The notes beneath the pieces were generated by a model. It saw only the letters and a program-made list of their open reading frames with translations, made no database searches and was not told where the DNA came from. Of a DNA stretch of 64,000 nt, positions 8,900 through 15,629 are shown piece by piece. Source of the DNA: Nannocystis sp. (GTDB taxonomy: Bacteria > Myxococcota_A > Polyangia > Nannocystales > Nannocystaceae); NCBI RefSeq assembly GCF_016714285.1, contig NZ_JADJNN010000002.1:643001-707000 (forward strand), in the 5' to 3' direction. Made by a program: the position numbers and the translations under genes. The number at the start of each line of letters is the position of its first letter. Positions within the stretch are counted from its first letter, which is position 1.

Positions 8900-10041
8900 G
8901 GTGCGGCGTCGCCGAGGGCGCGCTCGGCCTGCGGGCGGTGGACGCCGGCGGGGAAGTCGGTGAGGTATTGCTGCCAGCAGGCGTCGCGCTCGTCGCTGGC
9001 GGCGCGGCGGCACAGGCCGGCGCGGGCGTCGTCGGCGTAGCGGCCGCGGGGGAACACGGCGAGGTACTCGCGCCAGAGCTCCTGCTCCTGGGCGGGGCCG
9101 GAGCGCTGGCGGGCGAGGGTGAAGAGGTCGCCGAAGCTGAGGTCGGCGGCGCGGCTGCCGGGGGCGAGCGCGATGATCTCGCGGTGCAGGCGCTCGGCGC
9201 TGGCGTAGTCGCCGGACTGCCAGGCGGACTCGGCCTCGCCGCCGAGGCGCGTGAGGCGGGCGCTGAGGGACTCGGCGGGGGTGGGCTCGGGGGTGGGCGC
9301 AGTGGTTGGCGCGGGGGTGGGCGCAGCGGAGGGTTTCCTGGTCTTTGGGACAGGCTGTGGATCGGACGGGGTGGGCCTATCGACGAGGGAGTCGACGAGG
9401 GTGTCGACGGGCTCGACGGGCGCTGGCTCGGCGGGTGCTGGCGGCTCGGCGAGCTCGCGGGTCTGCGGGCGATGCTCGCGGGTCGCGGGGAGTTGCACGG
9501 GCTCGCGGTGGCTGGCGGCGCCGGTGCTGCCGCCGGCGTGCTGCCACCACGGCGCCTGCGAGGGCGTGCCGTGGGCGGTCTCGAAGCGGGTCGCGAGCAT
9601 CGGCGAGGCGAGGGCGAGCAGCGCGGCTGCGGCTGCGGCGGTGGCCCACAGCCAGCGGGGTCCTCGCTGGGTCCGGACGGGGCTGGCCTTTGGGACATGT
9701 ACCGAAGACCAGTCGCGGGGACGCTGGCGGGCGGCGTCGGCGTCGACGGCGGCGCGGGCCTCGGCCAGCAGGGCGCCGAACTCGGCCTGGCCGCGGGCGG
9801 ACATTCGTTGCGAGCTCTCGGCGCCGAGGACGACGACGGGGGCCAGGGCGAGCGCCTCCTCGAGGGCTGGCCTGGGGACGCGCTGGGGGTCGCGGGCGTG
9901 GGCGGCCTCGACGACGGCGGCGAAGTCGGGGCCGAACTCCTTGAGCTCGTGGGCGGTGGTTTCGTCGAGCTCGGCGCGGGCGGCGAGGATCAGCTCGTCG
10001 AGGGCGTCGCCTGGCTCATGGGACAGGTTGCGGCGGGTCAT
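8896..10041 (-). CDS. Membrane-anchored TPR protein, probable partner/anti-sigma of the ECF sigma factor
   Basis: A 381-aa protein. Residues 1-125 are cytoplasmic-like and acidic (DALDELILAARAELD), followed by one membrane segment (WLWATAAAAAALLALASP, about 130-150), a long Pro/Thr linker and C-terminal TPR-like repeats (about 270-381: WQSGDYASAERLHREI, then YLAVFPRGRYADDAR), similar to FecR-neighbour or YbgF-type repeats. The order sigma - single-pass protein - secreted protein, with ATGA overlaps on both sides, is typical of myxobacterial ECF operons in which the middle gene controls the sigma factor. The regulatory role is inference. Confidence 0.75.
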   Translation of the reverse strand: MTRRNLSHEPGDALDELILAARAELDETTAHELKEFGPDFAAVVEAAHARDPQRVPRPALEEALALAPVVVLGAESSQRMSARGQAEFGALLAEARAAVDADAARQRPRDWSSVHVPKASPVRTQRGPRWLWATAAAAAALLALASPMLATRFETAHGTPSQAPWWQHAGGSTGAASHREPVQLPATREHRPQTRELAEPPAPAEPAPVEPVDTLVDSLVDRPTPSDPQPVPKTRKPSAAPTPAPTTAPTPEPTPAESLSARLTRLGGEAESAWQSGDYASAERLHREIIALAPGSRAADLSFGDLFTLARQRSGPAQEQELWREYLAVFPRGRYADDARAGLCRRAASDERDACWQQYLTDFPAGVHRPQAERALGDAAP

Positions 10042-10703
10042 GAGCCGGCCTCCGGATCGGCCGAGAGCACGCCCCACTCGATGAGCTGCTTGCGGATGCG
10101 CTGGCGGGCGCGGGTGGCCCGGACGGCGAGGTTGCCGGGGGAGATCTCGAGGCGGTGGGCGGCCTCCTCGGGGCTCAGGCCCTCGAGGTCGCGGAGGACG
10201 AAGGCCACGCGCAGGGGGTCGGGGAGGGTCTCGAGGGCGGCGTAGAGGGCACGCACGCGCTGCTGGCGGTGGACGGTGACGCCAGGCTCGTCGCCGGGGG
10301 CCTCGAGGCCGCGGACGACCTCGAGGCGGGCGTGGGCCTTGGCGGTGCTCTTCTGGGCGCGCCAGTGGTTGCGGACGACGTTGATGGCGACGCCGTGCAG
10401 CCAGGTGCTGAAGGCGGAGCGGCCGTCGAAGCTGGAGATGCGCAGGAGGGCCTGGACGAAGGTCTCCTGGACCAGCTCTTCGCTGACGTGGGGGTCGCCG
10501 GTGAGGGCGCGGACGTGGCGGAAGATGCGGTCGAAGTTGTCCTGGTAGAGGCGGGACCAGGCGCTCATCTCTCCGGCCTGGGCGCGCTGGACCAGCTGCT
10601 CGGTCACGCGGGGGCTGGTGCCGGGCGGCGGGGCGGAGCCCGAGGCGAGCGAGGGGGCCGCGTCGGCGGGGACGGGGCGCAGGTGGGAGCCGGGTTGAAC
10701 CAT
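10038..10703 (-). CDS. ECF-type RNA polymerase sigma factor
   Basis: A 221-aa sigma-70 family factor. Region 2 spans about residues 45-115 (SRLYQDNFDRIFRHV, VQETFVQALL, FSTWLHGVAINVVRN) and region 4.2 about 150-205 (LPDPLRVAFVLRD, then EEAAHRLEIS, ATRARQRIRKQL), separated by a short linker with no region 3, as in ECF factors. A 35-residue Pro-rich N-terminal extension precedes region 2. It is the first gene of a three-gene operon, overlapping the next gene by 4 nt. Its targets are unknown; it may control its own operon. Confidence 0.9.
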   Translation of the reverse strand: MVQPGSHLRPVPADAAPSLASGSAPPPGTSPRVTEQLVQRAQAGEMSAWSRLYQDNFDRIFRHVRALTGDPHVSEELVQETFVQALLRISSFDGRSAFSTWLHGVAINVVRNHWRAQKSTAKAHARLEVVRGLEAPGDEPGVTVHRQQRVRALYAALETLPDPLRVAFVLRDLEGLSPEEAAHRLEISPGNLAVRATRARQRIRKQLIEWGVLSADPEAGS

Positions 10704-10809
10704 CGGTGTCGCTGGGTGTGCAACGCGAGCGCCGGCCAGATTACAGCGCGGGGCGCAGATCGTGGGAGGCGCGCGGGCGCGCCTGGCTCACGCCTGGGCC
10801 ACGCGGGCG

Positions 10810-10919
10810 ATGCGGGCCACGGGGCGGTGATGCGGCGGGTAGCGATGCCAGGGGCCACGGCGGGCGGTGACGCCAACAGGGAATGCGGGCTACGGGGCGG
10901 TGATGCGGCGGGTGGCGAT
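10810..10919. repeat. 37-bp direct repeat copying a gene's 3' end
   Basis: 10810-10846 and 10883-10919 match at 35 of 37 positions and lie 73 nt apart. The second copy contains the last codons and stop of the gene at 10890-11930; the first lies downstream of the stop and repeats that end (encoding ATRRITAP in the gene frame). Confidence 0.8.
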
Positions 10920-11930
10920 CGCGTGGGTGGCGACGGCCGCGGCCGCCGGGGCGCCCCAGACGATGTTGCCGCGGAAGCCGAGGTAGAACATGCCGGCGGT
11001 GGCGCTGCGTTCGGCGTCGGGGACATCCTCGCGGGCGAGCGGGCTGTCGAACTGGCCGCCGACGACGATGGCGCCGAAGCCACCGATGCCGAAGCCGACG
11101 TCGACGGTGAAGCCGAGCGGGCCGCGGACGCTGTCGAACTTGCCGGCGACGTTGGTGCCGGCGACCTTGAAGGCGAGGGCGCTGGTGAACTCGAGGTTGG
11201 GGGCGAAGCGCTTGCGCGAGAACCAGTAGCGGCCGGCGATGCCGACGTTGCCCCAGATGTCCTTGCTGTCGCTGGCGATCACGCCGCCCTTGGGTCCGAG
11301 GCTCAGGCGGGTGTAGCGGAGCTTGCCGCGGGTCTCGACCATCGTCGGGATGCTGAACCACACGTCGTACTGCACGCGGGCGGAGTTCCAGCGGTTGACG
11401 TCGCCGAGCTCCTTCACGCTGCCCTGGCGCAGGCGGTAGGCGTAGGCGCTGGTGGCGTTGACCTCGATGACGAAGCCGCAGGTCGGGTCGGCGACCCAGC
11501 AGCGGAACACGGGCTTGCGCTCGACGGTCGGCGGGTCCAGCTCGAGGCCGTAGCGCTTGCGCAGCGTCTGCATGTCGGCGGCGTTGTAGAAGGGCGGGCC
11601 GCTGCGCTGTTGCGGCGCGGTGACCGGGGTGGGCGGTGGTGTCGGGAGCGGGGCCGGGGTCGGGGTGACGGCGGGGGCCGGGCTGATCGAGGGGGCCGGG
11701 GAGATCGAGGGGGCCGGGGAGATCGCGGGGGCCGGGGAGATCGCGGGGGCCGGGGAGATCGCGGGGGTTGGTGCCGCAGCGACGGGGGGCTCAGCGGGTG
11801 CAGCGGGTGCGCTGGTGGGGCGCTGCACGGATGGCTGCACGGATGGCTGGGCGACTGGTTGGGCGACGGGTGCGGTGGTCGGAGCAGCGGTGGGCTGCGC
11901 GGCGAGCAGGGCGAGGGCGAGGAGGTTCAC
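10890..11930 (-). CDS. Secreted outer-membrane-like protein with PAISPAP repeats
   Basis: A 346-aa protein of unknown function, GTG start at 11930 with a GGAGGTG ribosome site 7 nt upstream. A short signal-like N-terminus is followed by a Pro/Ala-rich spacer containing about six tandem PAISPA hexapeptides (18-bp DNA repeat). The remaining 230 aa read as alternating amphipathic strands (GKLRYTRLSLGPKGG, VGIAGRYWFSRK, GFTVDVGFGIGGFG, AGMFYLGFRGN), consistent with a beta-barrel. Its C-terminal half resembles that of the upstream gene, with which it overlaps by 4 nt (GTGA); the two are probably diverged paralogues made together. Confidence 0.68.
   Translation of the reverse strand: MNLLALALLAAQPTAAPTTAPVAQPVAQPSVQPSVQRPTSAPAAPAEPPVAAAPTPAISPAPAISPAPAISPAPSISPAPSISPAPAVTPTPAPLPTPPPTPVTAPQQRSGPPFYNAADMQTLRKRYGLELDPPTVERKPVFRCWVADPTCGFVIEVNATSAYAYRLRQGSVKELGDVNRWNSARVQYDVWFSIPTMVETRGKLRYTRLSLGPKGGVIASDSKDIWGNVGIAGRYWFSRKRFAPNLEFTSALAFKVAGTNVAGKFDSVRGPLGFTVDVGFGIGGFGAIVVGGQFDSPLAREDVPDAERSATAGMFYLGFRGNIVWGAPAAAAVATHAIATRRITAP
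11683..11770. repeat. 18-bp tandem repeat inside coding sequence
   Basis: About five near-identical units of GAGATCGCGGGGGCCGGG keep the reading frame and encode the PAISPA linker repeats. Confidence 0.75.
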
Positions 11931-12826
11931 GAGGCACCTCCGAACGCGCCGCCGGCGAGCAGGCCGAGCAGCACCAGGCCGATCGCGGGGGCGGCGGCGA
12001 GGCCGTTGGCGCGGAAGCCGAAGACCACGCGGGTGTCATGGTCGAGGAAGTCGGCGGCCATGAACAGGCCGCCCCAGCCGCCCCAGTTGGCCGAGAGGCC
12101 GGCGTGGCTGCCGTAGTACTGGCCGCGCTGGTTGAACACGGTGGAGCGGACGATGCCGAGGTCGAGGTCGAAGTGGAAGCCGTTGCGCTTCTTGGAGAGC
12201 CACAGCTGATTGACCAGGAGGACCCGCCAGGTGTCGGTGTGTGGGGTCGCGTCGAGCTTGCCGATGGGGGCCCCGGTGCCGCGTGACCAGCTGCCGAGCA
12301 CGCCGAGGCCCCACGGGTGCCAGCCATCCTTGTGGCCGACGAGCAGCGGCTTCAGGGCGAAGCCGCCGCGGAAGTTGAACTGCGCGTAGGGGAGGTCGAC
12401 GTGGGCGCCGGCGATGTTGGTGCCGATGCCGACATCGGCGGTGAGGATCAGCGAAGTGCGGCAGTAGGTGTCGTCGATGAAGCAGAAGGCGCCGCGACCG
12501 AGCGAGAAGCGCGGCGGGTCGCCGCGGCGCGGGCCGTTGGGGAAGGCGGTGTCCGAGGCGGGCTCGCCGACGAAGAAGGGGCCCTGGGTGCGCGCGGGGG
12601 TCGATTTTTGGGCCGGGGGCGGGGCGGGCGGGGCGGGTTCGGCGGGTTCGGCCGTTGCGACTGGGGTTGCGAGGCGAATGCTTTCGGGAGGGTCCGGTGC
12701 GACGTCTGCGGCGACGGGGGGAGCCGTTGGGGCGGGCTCGGCCGGGGGTGGTGTCGCGGGCGCGGGCGCTGCGACGGGCGCAGGCTCGGCGAGGGCGAGC
12801 ACGAGAGGCAGGACGAGCACGGACAC
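11927..12826 (-). CDS. Secreted outer-membrane-like protein, coupled paralogue of the downstream gene
   Basis: A 299-aa protein starting at GTG 12826. Residues 1-15 are a signal-like segment; 15-75 are Pro/Ala-rich. The rest contains conserved-looking strands and two cysteines (FCFIDDTYC), then barrel-like strands (AQFNFRGGFALKPLL, HFDLDLGIVRSTV, GLFMAADFLDHDTRVVFGF), ending in a glycine-rich hydrophobic stretch. Function unknown. GTGA overlap couples it to the next gene. It sits downstream of the MarR gene on the same strand, separated by 255 nt. Confidence 0.65.
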   Translation of the reverse strand: MSVLVLPLVLALAEPAPVAAPAPATPPPAEPAPTAPPVAADVAPDPPESIRLATPVATAEPAEPAPPAPPPAQKSTPARTQGPFFVGEPASDTAFPNGPRRGDPPRFSLGRGAFCFIDDTYCRTSLILTADVGIGTNIAGAHVDLPYAQFNFRGGFALKPLLVGHKDGWHPWGLGVLGSWSRGTGAPIGKLDATPHTDTWRVLLVNQLWLSKKRNGFHFDLDLGIVRSTVFNQRGQYYGSHAGLSANWGGWGGLFMAADFLDHDTRVVFGFRANGLAAAPAIGLVLLGLLAGGAFGGAS

Positions 12827-12873
12827 GAGGTCCCCAGCATGCAGAAGTCCGGGCGTCGTGACAACCGCGGCTT

Positions 12874-12906
12874 CGGACCTGGACCGGACCTGGACCGGAC
12901 CTGGCT
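12874..12906. repeat. 11-bp tandem repeat, three copies
   Basis: CGGACCTGGAC occurs twice in full and a third time as CGGACCTGGCT, in the 255-nt gap between the MarR stop and the next minus-strand gene. The rest of this gap holds no gene. Confidence 0.7.
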
Positions 12907-13017
12907 GATCGGTGGGGGACGATCAGGCGTGTGGGGCGGGGGTCGCCGTGATCGCCGGCCCGGGTTTCACCCCGACGAAGACTCGGAATGGACGCGAGCT
13001 CACAGGGCGATGACCGG

Positions 13018-13094
13018 GTCGGTCGGCGGGCCAGTGCTCGGGGCGCGCCAGCCGATCGACCAGCCGCCGTCGGTCGGCGGGCTAGTGCTCGGGG
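13018..13094. repeat. 26-bp direct repeat copying the end of the MarR gene
   Basis: 13018-13043 and 13069-13094 are identical except for one base. The second copy contains the MarR TAG stop; in the downstream copy the same triplet is TGG. Confidence 0.8.
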
Positions 13095-13546
13095 TCGGTG
13101 ACGAGGCGCTCGCCGCCGCGGGCGATGGCGCGGCTGATCTGGACGCCGAGCAATTCCTCGGCCTCCTTCTGGGCGGCCTCCCAGGCGGGGGCGACCTCGG
13201 CGATGAGCTTCTGGCCGCGGGCCGTGATGCGGATCTCGTGCGAGCGGGCGTCGTCGATGGCGGCGAGCTCGAGCCAGCCGCTCTTGCACATGCGTTCGAC
13301 GTTGCGGCTGACGGTCGAGGCGTCCATGTGCATGCGCTGCGACAGGTCGTTCGGCGTGAGGCCGCCGGTCTGCATGACCACGACCAGGGTGTTGAGTTGG
13401 GCGATGCGCAGGCGATAGGGTCGCAGCGCGTCGTCGTAGATCCGACTGATGGCCCGGTTGATCACGCGGAGGCGGTACGCTGTGCACTCGCTCCAGATGC
13501 GCTCCGCGATCTCCCCGACACCCTGTTTTGCCCGCCGCACACCCAT
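13082..13546 (-). CDS. MarR-family transcriptional regulator
   Basis: A 154-aa winged-helix regulator. A dimerisation helix (WSECTAYRLRVINRAI) is followed by the helix-turn-helix (TPNDLSQRMHMDASTVSRNVERM, where TVSRNVERM is the recognition helix) and a wing with the MarR D-x-R-S motif (IDDARSHEIRITARG). The frame extends to a TTG at 13582, but that TTG is the -35 hexamer of a good promoter; the ATG at 13546 lies 8 nt after a TACAAT -10, so the mRNA is probably leaderless and the protein starts there. The exporter genes just upstream on the same strand are plausible targets, as in other MarR-exporter pairs. Confidence 0.88.
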   Translation of the reverse strand: MGVRRAKQGVGEIAERIWSECTAYRLRVINRAISRIYDDALRPYRLRIAQLNTLVVVMQTGGLTPNDLSQRMHMDASTVSRNVERMCKSGWLELAAIDDARSHEIRITARGQKLIAEVAPAWEAAQKEAEELLGVQISRAIARGGERLVTDPEH

Positions 13547-13554
13547 GGCCGACG

Positions 13555-13582
13555 ATTGTATGAGCCAGCGATATCCGGTCAA
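13555..13582 (-). promoter_or_regulatory. Sigma-70-type promoter of the MarR gene, leaderless
   Basis: Reading on the minus strand: TTGACC at 13582-13577, 16-nt spacer, TACAAT at 13560-13555, 8-nt spacer, ATG at 13546. This is the clearest example of the -10/start-codon geometry seen at many genes in this window. Confidence 0.75.
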
Positions 13583-13745
13583 CCAGCTTCCTTGCGGGCG
13601 TGTTCGGGCGATGCGCGCAAGTACACGAAAATGGTGAGGCTGGCCCCATCACGGCGGCGCGGCGCTGGGCATTGCGCGCGACTTCGGGCCGCGAAAGCTC
13701 GTATACGCAACGACCGGTGTGGCGAGTCGAGTCCGCGCCCATGTC

Positions 13746-13805
13746 AGGCCAGCGCAGGCCAGCGCAGGCCAGCGCAGGCCAGCGCAGGCCAGCGCAGGCC
13801 AGCGC
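13746..13805. repeat. 10-bp tandem repeat, six copies, abutting a stop codon
   Basis: AGGCCAGCGC is repeated six times without error and runs directly into the TGA stop (13806-13808) of the ABC exporter gene. The gene's own last bases (GGCCTGAGCGCT on the minus strand) match the unit (GGCCTGCGCT). Confidence 0.9.
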
Positions 13806-15509
13806 TCAGGCCTTGGCCTCGGGCTCCTTGAAGCCCATGCGATAGAGCTCGGCGTAGACGCCACCGCGGGCGAGCAGGTCCTCGTGCCGGCCCTGTTCGA
13901 CGACCTCGCCGGCCTGCATGACGAGGATCTTGTCGGCGCGGCGGACGGTGCTGAGGCGGTGGGCGATGACGAGGACGCTGCGGCCGCGCAGCAATTCTTC
14001 GATCGCGGCCTGGACCTTGTGTTCCGTCATGCTGTCGACGCTGGCGGTGGCCTCGTCGAGGATGAGCAGGGTGGGCGAGCGGGCGGCGACGCGGGCGAAG
14101 GCGAGGAGCTGGGTCTCGCCGACGGAGAGGTTGCGGCCGCGTTCGCCGACGACGAAGCCGAGGCCGCCGCGGGCGGCGACGAAGTCGGCGGCCTGGACGG
14201 TGCGCAGGGCGGCCTCGATGCGGGCGGGGTCGTTGGCGAGGCCTGGTTCGCCGAGGCTGACGTTCTGGGCGACGTCGTCGTTGAACAGGAAGACGTCCTG
14301 CTGGACCATGAGGATGTGGCGGCGGAGGGCGTCGGGGACGACGTCGCGGACCTCGAGGGGGCCGTTGGTGGTGGCGAGGTGGACGTGGCCCTCGTAGTCG
14401 TCGTAGGTGCGGGTGAGGATGCGGCCGAGGCTGGTCTTGCCGGAGCCGGTGCGGCCGACGACGGCGACGATCTCCCCGGGGGCGATGGTGAAGGAGATGC
14501 CGCGGAGGACCTCGGGGGCGCCCTGGCGGTAGCGGAAGCGGAGGTTCTCGACGGTGACGCCGCCGGTGAAGCCGGCCAGCGGCTCGGCGGCGCCGGGGCT
14601 GGAGCGGGGCTCGGCGGGCTCGTCGAGGAGGCTGTAGATGCGCTCGAGCGAGGCGACGGCGCGCTGGATGGTCGCGAGCTTGGCCGAGAACTCGCGGATC
14701 GGTACGAACACTCGCTGCAGGTAGTCGATGAAGGCGAACAGGAGGCCGAGGGTGACGCCGGTGGCCGCGGGGGTGGCGGGGAACAGCTCGGGGGCGGCGA
14801 AGTAGATGAGCAGGGCGACGCAGAGGGCGCTGATGCCGTCCATCAGCGAGTAGAGGCTGGCGTCGTACCAGTTGGCGGTCTTGGTGGCGCGCAGGTAGCG
14901 GCCGCCGAGGCGCTCGTACTCGTCGCCGGTCGCCTGTTCGCGGCCGAAGAGCTGGGCCACGGTGACGCCGGCGAGCTGCTCGGCGAGGTAGCCGCTCTGC
15001 ACGCTCTGGGCCTTGCGGATCTCGAGCTGGAGGGCGCGCAGGCGGCTGGAGAAGAAGCGCACGAGCACGGCGAGCAGCGGCGCGACGGCCAGGCTGATCA
15101 GGGTCAGGCGAGCGTCGAGGATGAACATCGCGGTGACGATCGAGAGGATCACGGCGACGTCGGTGAGGATCGTGAACACGCCGAAGGCGAGGGTCTCGCT
15201 GAGGGCCTCGATGTCGCTGGTGCTGCGCGCGAGCAGGCTGCCGATCGGGGTCTTGTCGTAGAAGCGGGCCGGCAGGCGCAGGACGTGGCGGAACACGGCG
15301 CGGCGGAGGTCGCTGATGGTGACGTAGCCGACCCGCTGGAGCGCGTAGACCTGGACGGCGGAGGCGAAGAACTCGGCCATCACGGCGCCGAGGAACAGCA
15401 TGGCGGTGAAGCGCAGGCCGAGGGCGCTGCCGGCCGCGATGTCGCCGTCGATCGCCTGTTTGACCAGCAGGGGGCGCAGCGCCGAGACGGCGGCGACGAC
15501 GGGGATCAT
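13806..15509 (-). CDS. ABC exporter half-transporter with canonical ATPase site (MdlB-like)
   Basis: At least 567 aa: membrane domain (about five visible segments), then an ATPase domain with Walker A VGRTGSGKTS, signature LSVGE (LSVGETQLL), Walker B LLILDEATASVD with the catalytic Glu, and H-loop AHRLST. It should pair with the upstream half-transporter, whose Walker B Glu is replaced. The ATG at 15509 lies inside membrane segment 1. Coding sequence clearly continues upstream in the same frame (FGQHTWAALRRFWPYARPH) as far as the TGA at 15632, yet no ATG, GTG or TTG exists there; the true start or a small frameshift is unresolved. Function is likely drug or lipid export. Confidence 0.85.
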   Translation of the reverse strand: MIPVVAAVSALRPLLVKQAIDGDIAAGSALGLRFTAMLFLGAVMAEFFASAVQVYALQRVGYVTISDLRRAVFRHVLRLPARFYDKTPIGSLLARSTSDIEALSETLAFGVFTILTDVAVILSIVTAMFILDARLTLISLAVAPLLAVLVRFFSSRLRALQLEIRKAQSVQSGYLAEQLAGVTVAQLFGREQATGDEYERLGGRYLRATKTANWYDASLYSLMDGISALCVALLIYFAAPELFPATPAATGVTLGLLFAFIDYLQRVFVPIREFSAKLATIQRAVASLERIYSLLDEPAEPRSSPGAAEPLAGFTGGVTVENLRFRYRQGAPEVLRGISFTIAPGEIVAVVGRTGSGKTSLGRILTRTYDDYEGHVHLATTNGPLEVRDVVPDALRRHILMVQQDVFLFNDDVAQNVSLGEPGLANDPARIEAALRTVQAADFVAARGGLGFVVGERGRNLSVGETQLLAFARVAARSPTLLILDEATASVDSMTEHKVQAAIEELLRGRSVLVIAHRLSTVRRADKILVMQAGEVVEQGRHEDLLARGGVYAELYRMGFKEPEAKA

Positions 15510-15629
15510 GAGCAGGCCGAGCCACAGCCAGCGGCGGTGCGGGCGGGCGTAGGGCCAGAAGCGGCGCAGGGCGGCCCAGGTGTGCTGCCCGAATTGGGTG
15601 CGGGCGCGGGCCCGGACTTGGGCTTGGCG

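Noticed and set aside
13547..13582. N-terminal extension of the MarR protein from TTG 13582
   Set aside because: The TTG is the -35 hexamer of a good promoter; the ATG at 13546 is the likely start.
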